Assembly (NCBI RefSeq): GCF_004793475.1
Contig: NZ_SRYZ01000001.1
Span: 124,001-188,000 of the forward strand
Length of the DNA stretch: 64,000 nt
Source of the DNA: Bacteroides muris (ex Afrizal et al. 2022)
GTDB lineage: Bacteria > Bacteroidota > Bacteroidia > Bacteroidales > Bacteroidaceae
Direction of reading: 5' to 3'
A program made the position numbers and the translations under genes. Numbering within the stretch: position 1 is the first letter of the stretch; the number at the start of each line of letters is the position of its first letter. The notes beneath the pieces are model-generated. The model saw nothing but the letters and a program-made list of their open reading frames with translations. It was not told where the DNA came from and made no database searches. Below are positions 10,605 to 19,887 of this stretch, piece after piece.

Positions 10605-12971
10605 ATGAAACAGAAAGCAACCAAATGGGCACTTGCCCTCCTCCTCTGGATGCCGGGCGCACAAGCCCAGTCCATCTGGAACACCGACCACCTGCAAAGC
10701 GTGAAGCAATCCATCGACAAGCCTTTCTATGCCCACTCCTACCAGGCACTGAAAGCCGAAGCCACCCGTCTGCTGGATGCCGAACCCCTCTCCGTGATGA
10801 TGAAGGAGAAGACTCCTGCCAGCGGAGACAAGCACGACTACATGAGCCAGGCCCGCTACTACTGGCCCGACCCCGCCAAACCCCACGGACTGCCCTACAT
10901 CAACCGCGACGGCATATCGAACCCCGAACTGAACAAGCTGGACCGCAACCGTCTGGGAGCCACCGCCAACCGTGTCACCACCCTTGCCCTCGCCTGGTAC
11001 TTCAGCGGAGAAGAGCGCTACGCACAAAAGGCTACGGAACTGCTCCGCGTGTGGTTCCTCAACAAAGAGACCCGCATGAACCCCAATCTGGAATATGCCC
11101 AAGTGACACCGGGCCACAACAACGACAAAGGACGCTCCTACGGCCTGATAGACACCTACTCCTTTGTAGAGATGCTGGATGCCGTGGCCCTCTTGGAACC
11201 ATCGAAAGCATTCACCGCCAAAGACAGCAAACAACTCAAGGCCTGGTTCGCCCAACTGACCCACTGGATGCTCTCCAGCCCGCAAGGCAAGGAAGAGGCG
11301 GAATGCAAGAACAACCACAGCATCGCCTACGACGTGCAGATAGCCGCCTTCTCGCTCTACGGAGGCAAACAGCAGCAAGCCATCGACATCATCAACGCCC
11401 TGCCCGCACGCCGCATCGCCAAGCAGATTGACACGGACGGCAAGCAGCCCCACGAGTTGACCCGCACACTGGCTTTCCACTACTCACAGTACAACCTGAC
11501 CCACATCCTCGACCTCCTCACCATGGCACGCAACCTGAACATGGACACCGAAGCCCTTGCCGCACACGACGGGCATAGCTTCTACAAGGCGATGGACTTT
11601 CTGGCACAATACATGGGCAAGGATTCGGGCACATGGCCCTACCGGCAGATAAGCGGATGGGAAGAAGCACAACAGAACTTCTGCCGCGACCTCTACCGCA
11701 CCGCCACCTGGCTCAACCCCACACGCAAGGATTACCTGCGCCTGTACAACGACTGCCGCACGCTGGACCTGAGCGACCGCTTCAACCTGCTCTACGTGCA
11801 AGCCACCGAAGTGGACCACGCCTACGCCTTCGCCGCCGGACAGCTGCAACTCGCCATGCAGTGCGCCGACAAGGCACGCAAGGAGCAGAAGAACGCCGCA
11901 CGCCGCCACGTAGTGCCACGTACCATTGCCAAAGACGGCTCGCTGGCCATGATACCCCCCCACGACTGGTGCTCGGGCTTCTTCCCCGGCTCCCTGTGGC
12001 AGATGTATGCCTACACACACAGCGACTTCTGGCGGCAGTCGGCCATCTCCTGGACCTGGCCCATCGAAGAGGCCAAATGGCACAAAGGCACGCACGACCT
12101 GGGCTTCATGATGTACGACAGCTTCGGCAAGGCCTACGAACTGACGGGTGAGCAGTCTTATAAAGATGTAGTCATCCAGAGCGCCCGCACGCTGATTACC
12201 CGCTACAGCCCCAAGGTGAAGAGCATCCGCTCGTGGGACCACAACCGCGACAAGTGGAAGTATCCCGTCATCATCGACAACATGATGAACCTCGAAATGC
12301 TGTTCCGCGCCACCCAGCTCACCGGCGACTCCGTCTACTGGAAGGTGGCAGTGGACCACGCCAACACCACGATGAAGAACCACTTCCGGCCCGACCACTC
12401 GTCTTATCACGTAGTGGACTATGACCCCGAAACGGGCGACGTCCGCCTGAAATGCACGCACCAGGGACACTCGGACGACTCCTTCTGGAGCCGCGGACAG
12501 GCTTGGGGCCTCTACGGCTACGCCATGTGCTACCGCTTCACACGCAACCCCGCCTACCTGAAGCAGAGCGAAAACATAGCCGACTTCTTCCTCTCACTGC
12601 CCCACATGCCTGCCGACGGCGTGCCCTACTGGGACATGAAGATGGACAACATCAACAACCTCACGCCCGACAACGTGAACCCCGACGTGCCGCGCGACGC
12701 CTCCGCGGCCGCACTCATCGCCTCCGGTCTGTACGAACTCTGCACCTACGTGGCTCCCGAGAAGGGCCGCCGCTACCGTGCCACAGCCGACAAGATTGTT
12801 GCCAGCCTCAACAGCCACTACCAGGCACAGCCGGGCACGCACTACGGCTTCCTCCTTCTCCACTCCACCGGACACCACCCAGGCGGAAGCGAGATAGACG
12901 TGCCGCTGAACTATGCCGACTACTACTATCTGGAGGCACTGGCACGGAAAAGGGCACTGGATGCGGAATAA
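10605..12971 (+). CDS. Alginate-lyase-like (PL38-type?) polysaccharide lyase fused to GH88 unsaturated uronyl hydrolase
   Basis: A 788-residue secreted two-domain enzyme with a signal peptide ending GAQAQ. Residues about 35-400 resemble the (alpha/alpha)-toroid alginate-lyase superfamily: Asn237-His238 in CKNNHSIAYD, and Arg287, His292 and Tyr293/Tyr296 in TRTLAFHYSQYNL fit the neutraliser and catalytic positions. Residues about 425-785 are a complete GH88 domain with Asp498 in THDLGFMM and Asp558 in IIDNMMNLE, spaced 60 apart as in characterised unsaturated glucuronyl hydrolases. The first half would cleave a uronan by beta-elimination and the second would remove the resulting 4,5-unsaturated uronate. 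The PL38 assignment is from memory of glucuronan- and alginate-active gut enzymes and is less certain than the GH88 call. Confidence 0.85.
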   Translation: MKQKATKWALALLLWMPGAQAQSIWNTDHLQSVKQSIDKPFYAHSYQALKAEATRLLDAEPLSVMMKEKTPASGDKHDYMSQARYYWPDPAKPHGLPYINRDGISNPELNKLDRNRLGATANRVTTLALAWYFSGEERYAQKATELLRVWFLNKETRMNPNLEYAQVTPGHNNDKGRSYGLIDTYSFVEMLDAVALLEPSKAFTAKDSKQLKAWFAQLTHWMLSSPQGKEEAECKNNHSIAYDVQIAAFSLYGGKQQQAIDIINALPARRIAKQIDTDGKQPHELTRTLAFHYSQYNLTHILDLLTMARNLNMDTEALAAHDGHSFYKAMDFLAQYMGKDSGTWPYRQISGWEEAQQNFCRDLYRTATWLNPTRKDYLRLYNDCRTLDLSDRFNLLYVQATEVDHAYAFAAGQLQLAMQCADKARKEQKNAARRHVVPRTIAKDGSLAMIPPHDWCSGFFPGSLWQMYAYTHSDFWRQSAISWTWPIEEAKWHKGTHDLGFMMYDSFGKAYELTGEQSYKDVVIQSARTLITRYSPKVKSIRSWDHNRDKWKYPVIIDNMMNLEMLFRATQLTGDSVYWKVAVDHANTTMKNHFRPDHSSYHVVDYDPETGDVRLKCTHQGHSDDSFWSRGQAWGLYGYAMCYRFTRNPAYLKQSENIADFFLSLPHMPADGVPYWDMKMDNINNLTPDNVNPDVPRDASAAALIASGLYELCTYVAPEKGRRYRATADKIVASLNSHYQAQPGTHYGFLLLHSTGHHPGGSEIDVPLNYADYYYLEALARKRALDAE

Positions 12972-13002
12972 CCACCTCTGATTATCAACAGCTTAACATC
13001 AA

Positions 13003-13048
13003 TTGTCAGACACCGGACTTTGTCGTGTCAGAGTCCGGTGTTTGACAA
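13003..13048 (+). other. Long intergenic hairpin between the lyase/GH88 gene and the second GH2
   Basis: TTGTCAGACACCGGACT (13003-13019) pairs with AGTCCGGTGTTTGACAA (13032-13048): 17 bp with a single G-U pair and a 12-nt loop. No T-run follows, so it is more likely an RNA-processing or stabilising stem, or a weak attenuator, than a classic terminator. It fills most of the 97-bp gap before the next start codon at 13069. Confidence 0.6.
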
Positions 13049-13068
13049 ATCATACAATATACCCCTAT

Positions 13069-15516
13069 ATGAAGACACTCAAAAACCTACTCTGCCTGTT
13101 GCTTGCCTGCCTATGGGCAAACAGCATTTCCGCCCTCATCCCCACCGACCGCAAACAACGTCTTACGACGGGTTGGGAGTTCATCCGTCAGGACATGGGC
13201 AGCATCTGGGAAGTGATGCGCCCCGTGCCCGGAACCGGAAAACCCGAAGCCGTCCCCCTCTGGCAGAAGGTGACCCTGCCCCATTGCTTCAACGCCGAAG
13301 ATGCGGTAGACCCCTACACGAACTACTACCAAGGCGCCGGATGGTATCGCACCACCCTCCATATAAACAGCCCTTATCAAGACGGGCGCATCTACCTGGA
13401 GTTTGAAGGCGCGGGACAGAACACCGAAGTCTACGTCTACACCACCCTTGTGGCCTCGCACACCGGCGGATACGACGAATGGAAAGCCGACATCACGGAA
13501 GCTGTGGAACAGTTCCGCTCCAACCCCGCCTGCCGCGAACGCTTCGGTGGGAAGATACCCGTCGCCATCCGTTGCGACAACAGCCGCGACACGGAAACAA
13601 TTCCCTCCGACATGTCCGACTTCAACCTCTACGGAGGTCTCTACCGCTATGTCAACTTGGTTTACACCCCCGCACATTCCATCGGGCAAGTGCAGATAAA
13701 CGCCCGGACAACTCCCGGCGACAAGCTGGGCAAGGTGGAGTGGCAGGTCACTACCGAACGTCCCCTCTCCGCCTCCCCGTCCGAAGAAGTGCCTGAACTG
13801 ATGATTACCGTCCTCTCGCCCGAAGGAAGGAAGATTTACCAAGACTGCTACCCGCTGCAAGACACCTGCCGCGCCTGGTTCGCCCTGAAAAGCCCCACGC
13901 TCTGGAGTCCCGACAGCACCGCCCTCTACACCTTCCGGGCCCAACTCATTGCGGGAGGCACCGACACCTTGCTGACCCACACGGAGCATTTCGGCTTCCG
14001 CCACATCCGCTTCGAGGAGAAAGGACCCTTCTACCTCAACGGGCAACGGCTGTTGCTACGCGGCACCCATCGCCACGAAGACCACGCCGGGGTAGGTGCC
14101 GCCCTCACCGAAGAGATGATGATTGCCGAAATGAAGCAAATCAAGGCAATGGGCGCCAACTTCATCCGCCTGGGCCACTACCAGCAGTCGGAAATCATCC
14201 TCCGCCTCTGCGACAAGCTGGGGCTTCTGGTGTGGGAAGAGATTCCGTGGTGCCGTGGCGGACTGGGCGGCGAGAAGTACCGCGAACAGGCACGCCGCAT
14301 GCTCACCAATATGATCGGCCAGCACCGCAACCACCCCTGCGTCATCCTTTGGGGCACGGGCAACGAAAACGACTGGCCGGGCGACTTCGAGGAGTTCGAC
14401 ACGGACAGCATCCGCACCTTTATGGGCGAACTGAACGACCTCGCGCACCGACTTGACCCCACCCGTCCCACCGTCATCCGCCGTTGCGACTTCTGCCGCG
14501 ACATCGTGGACGTGTATTCGCCCAGCATCTGGGCAGGCTGGTACGGGCGGTGCTTCCGCAACTACCGCGAGATGGTACAAGCGGGCTTCGAGAGCGTGCC
14601 CCGCTTCATCCATGCCGAATGGGGCGGCGACAGCCACGCCGGACGCCACGCCGAGGAGCAAATGACAAAACACGGCTCCTCCTTCGACATCGAAGCGGGC
14701 GACCGCAACGGCGACTGGAGCGAATCGTACATCGTCCGCCTCTTCGACTGGCACCTGAAAGAGCAGGAGCAGATGCCTTGGCTCACCGGAAGCGCCTTCT
14801 GGACCTTCAAGGACTTCTCCACCCCGCTACGCCCGCTGAACCCCATCCCCTACGTCAACCAAAAGGGCGTAGTGCAGCGCGACGGCACACCCAAAGAGAG
14901 CTACTACGTCTTCCAAAGCTACTGGAGCCACGAACCGATGCTGCACATCTACGGGCACTCCTGGCCTGTGCGGTGGGGCAAGGCGGGCGAGGCGAAGGAA
15001 ATCCTCGTTTACTCCAACTGCCCCGAAGCAGAACTCTTCGTCAACGGCATCTCCTTAGGACGGAAGAAGCGCGACAGCCAAGACTATCCTGCCGCCGGAT
15101 TCCACTGGAACGCCGTGCTGAAGGAGGGAGAAAACGAAATTGAAGCCATCGCCTACCGCGACAACAAGCCCTGCCTGCGCGACAAGATACACCAGACCTA
15201 CCAGACACAGCCTTGGGGTGCCCCCGCCCAAATACGCCTGACACAGGCCAAGGTGGACGAAGAAACCATACTGGTACAGGCCGAACTGCTGGACAAGGAC
15301 GGCATCCCCTGCCTCGACGCCTGCCACTTCATCGAATTCGGCTGCACGGACAGCGAAGCATTGCTCCGAAACCAAGGAACCGCCCACGGGTCGCAACTCC
15401 TGCAAGCCACGGGCGGACGGGCAGGCATCTACGTCAAGAGCCACGTTCCGGTAGTGGTAAGCGCCCGCTGCAAGGAAGAAATATGCGGCACCGCCTTCAT
15501 TTCAGTCGGAAAATAA
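13069..15516 (+). CDS. GH2 glycoside hydrolase, second probable beta-glucuronidase
   Basis: An 815-residue secreted GH2 protein. The ATG at 13069 begins the signal peptide (MKTLKNLLCLLLACLWA); an upstream in-frame ATG lies inside the intergenic hairpin and is rejected. Visible domains are the N-terminal jelly roll (LPHCFNAEDAVDPY, GAGWYRTTLH), Ig-like domain, TIM barrel and a DUF4982-like C-terminal sandwich (VYSNCPEAELFVNG). The acid/base is Glu433 in GTGNENDWP and the nucleophile Glu517 in HAEWGGDSH. Residues 597-599 (N-Q-K in YVNQKGV) match the GH2 glucuronidase N-x-K signature. It is only distantly similar to the first GH2 of the locus, so the two probably act on different uronate linkages. 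Substrate is inferred. Confidence 0.85.
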   Translation: MKTLKNLLCLLLACLWANSISALIPTDRKQRLTTGWEFIRQDMGSIWEVMRPVPGTGKPEAVPLWQKVTLPHCFNAEDAVDPYTNYYQGAGWYRTTLHINSPYQDGRIYLEFEGAGQNTEVYVYTTLVASHTGGYDEWKADITEAVEQFRSNPACRERFGGKIPVAIRCDNSRDTETIPSDMSDFNLYGGLYRYVNLVYTPAHSIGQVQINARTTPGDKLGKVEWQVTTERPLSASPSEEVPELMITVLSPEGRKIYQDCYPLQDTCRAWFALKSPTLWSPDSTALYTFRAQLIAGGTDTLLTHTEHFGFRHIRFEEKGPFYLNGQRLLLRGTHRHEDHAGVGAALTEEMMIAEMKQIKAMGANFIRLGHYQQSEIILRLCDKLGLLVWEEIPWCRGGLGGEKYREQARRMLTNMIGQHRNHPCVILWGTGNENDWPGDFEEFDTDSIRTFMGELNDLAHRLDPTRPTVIRRCDFCRDIVDVYSPSIWAGWYGRCFRNYREMVQAGFESVPRFIHAEWGGDSHAGRHAEEQMTKHGSSFDIEAGDRNGDWSESYIVRLFDWHLKEQEQMPWLTGSAFWTFKDFSTPLRPLNPIPYVNQKGVVQRDGTPKESYYVFQSYWSHEPMLHIYGHSWPVRWGKAGEAKEILVYSNCPEAELFVNGISLGRKKRDSQDYPAAGFHWNAVLKEGENEIEAIAYRDNKPCLRDKIHQTYQTQPWGAPAQIRLTQAKVDEETILVQAELLDKDGIPCLDACHFIEFGCTDSEALLRNQGTAHGSQLLQATGGRAGIYVKSHVPVVVSARCKEEICGTAFISVGK

Positions 15517-15592
15517 GGAGAACTCTAAAGAGAATTCCATAATTTTGCAATATCGAACCGGAAAAATACAAAATCAGTAGACAAAACATCGT

Positions 15593-16405
15593 ATGAAAAA
15601 CCTATTCGACATCAAACACCGCGTAGTGGTCATCACCGGCGGAACGGGCGTATTGGGAAGGGCCATCGCCCTGCACCTCGCAGAGGAGGGCGCCAAAGTA
15701 GTCATCCTGGGCCGCAAAGCCGAAGTGGGACACGCCCTCGCGGCAGACATCAAGGCAGCCGGCGGCGAAGCCCTCTTCCTGACCACCGACGTGACCGACC
15801 GCGCACGCCTGGAGCAGAACCTGAGCGACATACTCGCCGCCTACGGCCGCATAGACGCCCTGCTGAACGCCGCCGGCGGAAACATGCCGGGCGCCACCAT
15901 CGCCCCCACGGGCACCATCTTCGACTTGAAGACAGAGGAGTTTCAACGGGTGCTGGAATTGAACCTGACGGGCACCGTGCTGCCCACACAAGTCTTCCTC
16001 CGCCCGATGGTGGAGCAGAAGCGCGGCGCCATCGTCAACTTTTCCAGCATGGCAGCCTTCCGCCCCCTGACGCGCGTGGCCGGATATGCCGCCGCCAAAG
16101 CGGGTATCTCGAACTTCACCGCCTTCATGGCTGCCGAAGTTGCCAGGAAGTTTGGCGAAGGCATCCGCGTGAATGCCATCGCCCCCGGATTCTTCCTCAC
16201 GGAGCAAAACCGAGCCCTGCTGACGAACCCGGACGGAAGCTACACGGAACGCGGGCAAGATGTGATTCGCCAAACTCCCTTCGGACGCATGGGCCGTGCC
16301 GAGGAGCTTTGCGGAACGATACAATACCTCATCAGCGATGCCTCGGCCTTTGTCACAGGCACGGTGGCCGTAGTAGACGGAGGATTCAACGCATTCGCCA
16401 TGTAG
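15593..16405 (+). CDS. SDR oxidoreductase, probable fructuronate reductase (D-mannonate-forming)
   Basis: A 270-residue cytosolic short-chain dehydrogenase. It has the Rossmann motif TGGTGVLG (15-22), NAAG (92-95), catalytic Ser152 and Tyr165-x3-Lys169 in GYAAAKAG, and ends VVDGGFNAFAM. The pattern MKNLFDIK...NAAGGNMPGAT resembles the SDR-type mannonate oxidoreductases (YjmF/UxuB of Bacillus) rather than KduD. It lies directly upstream of uxuA, so it would reduce D-fructuronate to D-mannonate with NAD(P)H, the step before dehydration to KDG. The GC-rich composition matches its PUL neighbours. A reductase acting on the unsaturated-uronate-derived ketoacid is the alternative. Confidence 0.8.
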   Translation: MKNLFDIKHRVVVITGGTGVLGRAIALHLAEEGAKVVILGRKAEVGHALAADIKAAGGEALFLTTDVTDRARLEQNLSDILAAYGRIDALLNAAGGNMPGATIAPTGTIFDLKTEEFQRVLELNLTGTVLPTQVFLRPMVEQKRGAIVNFSSMAAFRPLTRVAGYAAAKAGISNFTAFMAAEVARKFGEGIRVNAIAPGFFLTEQNRALLTNPDGSYTERGQDVIRQTPFGRMGRAEELCGTIQYLISDASAFVTGTVAVVDGGFNAFAM

Positions 16406-16446
16406 CATCCGCCATGTAGCATCCCCCCGGAGGGAAACGGAAATTC

Positions 16447-16601
16447 TTTTCAGCGCTCCTTCGAGAGTCCGTTTTGAAGAATACATGAACAGAACCGAGA
16501 AAACATACACTCAGGCCCCCTGCTCAAAGAATCCTTTTCAGCGCTCTTTCGAGAGTCCGTTTTGAAGAATACATGAACAGAACCGAGAAAACATACACTC
16601 A
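16447..16601 (+). repeat. 67-bp direct duplication upstream of uxuA
   Basis: The 67-bp segment 16447-16513 recurs at 16535-16601 with one difference (CTCC versus CTTT region), offset by 88 bp. Each copy includes an ATG followed by the same eight codons (AACAGAACCGAGAAAACATA). The second copy is in frame with uxuA and could mimic an N-terminal extension. It is probably a local tandem duplication of the 5' leader. Confidence 0.85.
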
Positions 16602-16644
16602 CCCCTCCTCCTCAAGGGGGCGGGGAGGCAAACTTACATACATT

Positions 16645-17817
16645 ATGATACTTTGTGAACAAACCTGGCGCTGGTACGGTCCCAACGACCCGGTAAGCCT
16701 TTGGGACATAAAACAAGCCGGAGCCACCGGCATTGTGAACGCCTTGCACCATATTCCAAACGGAGAGATATGGACGGTAGAGGAGATCGGGAAACGGAAA
16801 GAAATGATTGAATCCGTCGGCCTGCGATGGTCTGTAGTAGAGAGCGTGCCCGTGCACGAGCATATCAAGACCCAAACCGGAGACTTCCGGAAGTATATCG
16901 ACAACTATAAGGAAAGCTTGCGCAACCTGGGCAAGTGTGGCATCAACACCGTCACGTACAACTTCATGCCCGTGCTGGACTGGACGCGCACCGACCTTGC
17001 CTACGAACTGCCCGACGGCAGCCGCGCCCTCCGCTTCGAACGCGCCGCCTTCATCGCCTTCGACCTCTTCCTGCTGCGCCGCCCCGGTGCCGAGGCCGAA
17101 TACACCGACGAAGAAAAGGCCAAGGCCCGTGCCCGCTTCGAGGAGATGACGGAGGCAGACAGGCAACTGCTTGTGCGCAACATCATTGCCGGGCTTCCCG
17201 GCTCGGAAGAGAGCTTCACCCTGGAGCAGTTTCAGCACGAACTGGACCGCTACAGAGACATCACTCCGGAGCGTCTGCGCGCCAACCTGATTTACTTCCT
17301 GAAGGAAATCGCCCCGGTGGCCGACGAAGCGGGCGTCGTGCTCGTCATCCATCCGGACGACCCGCCCTGCTCCATCCTCGGCCTGCCGCGCATCATGAGC
17401 TGCGCTGCCGACTTTCAGGCACTGGTCGACGCCGTCCCCAACAAGAGCAACGGCCTCTGCCTCTGCACCGGCTCGCTCGGCGTGAGCGCCGCCAACGACT
17501 GTGCGGCCATCATGCGGCAGTTTGCCCACCGCATCCACTTCGTGCACCTGCGCAGCACGCAACGCGACGCCGAAGGCAACTTCCACGAGGCCAATCACCT
17601 GGAAGGCGACGTGGACATGTATCACGTGATGAAGGCTTTCCTTGAACTGCAACAATGCCGTGGCGTCTCCATCCCGATGCGTCCCGACCACGGACACCAA
17701 ATGGTGGACGACCTGAAGAAGAAGACCAACCCCGGATACTCTTGCATCGGCCGCCTGCGCGGACTGGCAGAGCTGCGCGGACTGGAGATGGGCATTGCAA
17801 AGTCGATGGAGGAATAA
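16645..17817 (+). CDS. uxuA: Mannonate dehydratase
   Basis: Cytosolic enzyme converting D-mannonate to 2-keto-3-deoxy-D-gluconate in the hexuronate pathway. Starting at the ATG at 16645 gives 390 residues, close to the 394 of E. coli UxuA, and the family opening [15 protein letters not shown]. An in-frame ATG at 16573 lies inside a duplicated leader and adds a low-complexity extension, so it is rejected. Conserved metal or active-site segments are His236 in IHPDDPP, Cys274 in LCLCTGSLG, His301 in HFVHLRS and the MRPDHGHQM loop. It is the last gene of the PUL and is followed by a terminator hairpin. Its presence shows that the glycan delivers saturated glucuronate; the isomerase and KDG kinase/aldolase must be elsewhere. 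Confidence 0.95.
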   Translation: MILCEQTWRWYGPNDPVSLWDIKQAGATGIVNALHHIPNGEIWTVEEIGKRKEMIESVGLRWSVVESVPVHEHIKTQTGDFRKYIDNYKESLRNLGKCGINTVTYNFMPVLDWTRTDLAYELPDGSRALRFERAAFIAFDLFLLRRPGAEAEYTDEEKAKARARFEEMTEADRQLLVRNIIAGLPGSEESFTLEQFQHELDRYRDITPERLRANLIYFLKEIAPVADEAGVVLVIHPDDPPCSILGLPRIMSCAADFQALVDAVPNKSNGLCLCTGSLGVSAANDCAAIMRQFAHRIHFVHLRSTQRDAEGNFHEANHLEGDVDMYHVMKAFLELQQCRGVSIPMRPDHGHQMVDDLKKKTNPGYSCIGRLRGLAELRGLEMGIAKSMEE

Positions 17818-17846
17818 GATTTCTTTTCTTATATACTCTGCAAGAA

Positions 17847-17883
17847 GCCGTTGAACTGCAAACAATATTGTAGTTCAACGGTT
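17847..17883 (+). terminator. Terminator hairpin at the end of the uronate PUL
   Basis: GCCGTTGAACTGCAA (17847-17861) pairs with TTGTAGTTCAACGGTT (17868-17883) apart from wobble positions, with a 6-nt loop, followed by the T-rich CCTTTATATAAA. It sits 30 bp after the uxuA stop. Confidence 0.7.
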
Positions 17884-18166
17884 CCTTTATATAAACAAAT
17901 ACCTTTTCTTGTTTGTCTGAAGCTACCGGAAAATGAACAAGACAACAACAGGCAAACCTATGGCATCAAAAATGCTTAAGATAGGGTACGAGGCACTCTC
18001 ATCCTACTTGGAAGGTAATATCAGGTGTAAGGGATTAAACGTCTTCTCAAACATACTGAAGCAGCCTTGAACGTAGCATGAAGCAGCTTCCTCTGTATCT
18101 CTGCGTTCAATCCCCAATATATCAGGAACGAAACAACAAGAGGGAGTAAATAGCAAGAACTTCAAA
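17884..18166. other. Gene-free stretch containing a degenerate palindromic repeat
   Basis: No coding potential is seen between uxuA and the convergent methyltransferase. The segment 18067-18110 starts TTGAACG and ends CTCTGTATCTCTGCGTTCAA. The latter resembles elements at 21494-21541 and 46613-46690, so this is probably a decayed copy of an interspersed palindromic repeat. Confidence 0.5.
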
Positions 18167-19885
18167 TCATTCAATCACTCGGTTTAAGATAGTATCTGTA
18201 TATGTATTGAATATAGCAAGCCTGATAAGCTTATATTCGGGCAAACTTTCCAGAAATTCCAATTCCAATACCAATCTCGGTTCAGTATCCCCACTCTCTT
18301 TATAAATTTCCGCCTTGCTTCCAATCCGGGCTATACGGATAAGATAGAGATCACGAACCCCCTTACCTTTTATATAAGGCATAAAATAATAAAGCTTATT
18401 CAAAGAAATAGTGGACGGAAAAGATTTTGCCTTCCCCGTATAGTATATCTTTGTGGGAGTTCCATTCAAGAAATAATCTTGATTGTCTAATTTGACCAGC
18501 CCAATAAGAAGCCGTTTCGTTCCATCAAGGATATATGTTTTCCTTGGAGCATTTGCAGCAATTTTTTTCGTTTCCTCAGTGAATAAATTCAAATCCAACG
18601 TCGGATGTGCATCACGTTGTATATGAATAGGACGTGAAGATACAGGCGCTTCATTATAAATGAACCGATAAAGGCTTTTTCCTATTTGTTCAACGATACC
18701 ACATACAAGTGCATTCCCCATGAGAAAAGCGCGACGTCCATCCGAAACTTCAGGATGAAACGTATGATTATCGGGGAACATATTCAACCGTTCCAATTCA
18801 ATGGGGATAAGACGACGATACCTCCCGGACGGAGTCTGCACCACATGTTTGAAACGGGACGGGGCAGCTCCTCCTTCACCGGTAATCATCGTACGCGACG
18901 GTTTGTCCAAACTATCGGGAAAAGCCATTCCACCTTCAGAAAAAACATACTCATATCCCTCCTTGGAGACACGGTTTATTTTCTTCGCCCCTTTCTCGTA
19001 CTGCCATTTAGGCAATTCTTCTTCAGAAATAAAAAAGTCTTCCGGAACAAATTCTTCACTGACCAAATTGTCGCCTAATGTCTGGAAAGTACCCTCATAC
19101 ATAGCTACAGCATCTACAGAAAACACATGCCGGTCCATCATCATACCTGCATTGCCAAAAGGACTCTCTCTCTTTCCTTGATTGAAAGTTGCAGAAACTT
19201 CCTGGACACTCCCCTTTATATCAAAGGCGGACAATGTCTTCTCTTTCTGTTTGAAAGGAAAAGATTGAGCCATTACTCCATCATATAGTACCCAATCCTC
19301 CATTCCTTCAATCCGGTTTGCCACGACCGAACCCTTACGATACCCCACAATATAAGTCCGGCGCCGACGTTGCGGCATTCCATAATCGGCAGCATTGATT
19401 ACCCGCCATTCCACCACATAGCCAAGGTCGGACAACGATGCAAGAATAATAGCGAAATCACGGCCACGTTGGGTTGCCGGAGAGTTTATCAGCCTATCTA
19501 CATTCTCAAAGAAAATATAATCAGGGCGACTCTCGCCTTTCTCTTCAAGAATACGATAGATTTGCCACCACAATACCCCCTTTTTCCCCTCAATACCACC
19601 GGAGCGGCTCAAAGTGGCAGCTACAGAATAGTCTTGACAAGGGAAACCGCCTACCAAAAGGTCATGATTGGGAATCTCCTCTGTCGGCACTGTATTTATA
19701 TCACGATTCGAATGCCCTTTACAGCCGAAACGGGCCTTATACACCAATGAAGCATCTTGACGTTTGGTCGATGGTTCCCATTGATTGTTCCAAATGGTTT
19801 GATAAGCATCCGACGCACCTTCCAAGCCAATCCGGAAGCCTCCTACACCTGCAAAAAGTTCTACAACACGTATCTGATTACTCAT
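18167..19885 (-). CDS. C5-cytosine DNA methyltransferase of a type II restriction-modification system
   Basis: A 572-residue protein with the standard m5C-methyltransferase motif order: motif I ELFAGVGGF (10-17), motif IV GGFPCQDYS with catalytic Cys83, motif VI ENV (127-129), motif VIII QRRRR (172-176), a variable recognition region, motif IX RRLIPIELERLNMF and motif X MGNALVCGIVEQIGKSLY. About 150 residues extend past motif X, longer than a minimal methyltransferase. The gene begins 2 bp after the upstream endonuclease ends, so both form one operon with the endonuclease first. Given the Sau3AI-like partner, GATC is the likely target (inference). The AT-rich composition, unlike the adjacent uronate genes, suggests acquisition by transfer. 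Confidence 0.93.
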   Translation of the reverse strand: MSNQIRVVELFAGVGGFRIGLEGASDAYQTIWNNQWEPSTKRQDASLVYKARFGCKGHSNRDINTVPTEEIPNHDLLVGGFPCQDYSVAATLSRSGGIEGKKGVLWWQIYRILEEKGESRPDYIFFENVDRLINSPATQRGRDFAIILASLSDLGYVVEWRVINAADYGMPQRRRRTYIVGYRKGSVVANRIEGMEDWVLYDGVMAQSFPFKQKEKTLSAFDIKGSVQEVSATFNQGKRESPFGNAGMMMDRHVFSVDAVAMYEGTFQTLGDNLVSEEFVPEDFFISEEELPKWQYEKGAKKINRVSKEGYEYVFSEGGMAFPDSLDKPSRTMITGEGGAAPSRFKHVVQTPSGRYRRLIPIELERLNMFPDNHTFHPEVSDGRRAFLMGNALVCGIVEQIGKSLYRFIYNEAPVSSRPIHIQRDAHPTLDLNLFTEETKKIAANAPRKTYILDGTKRLLIGLVKLDNQDYFLNGTPTKIYYTGKAKSFPSTISLNKLYYFMPYIKGKGVRDLYLIRIARIGSKAEIYKESGDTEPRLVLELEFLESLPEYKLIRLAIFNTYTDTILNRVIE

Positions 19886-19887
19886 TT

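Noticed and set aside
16612..17865. 417-codon minus-strand frame opposite uxuA
   Set aside because: Mirror of a highly conserved enzyme gene in GC-rich sequence; no recognisable protein features.
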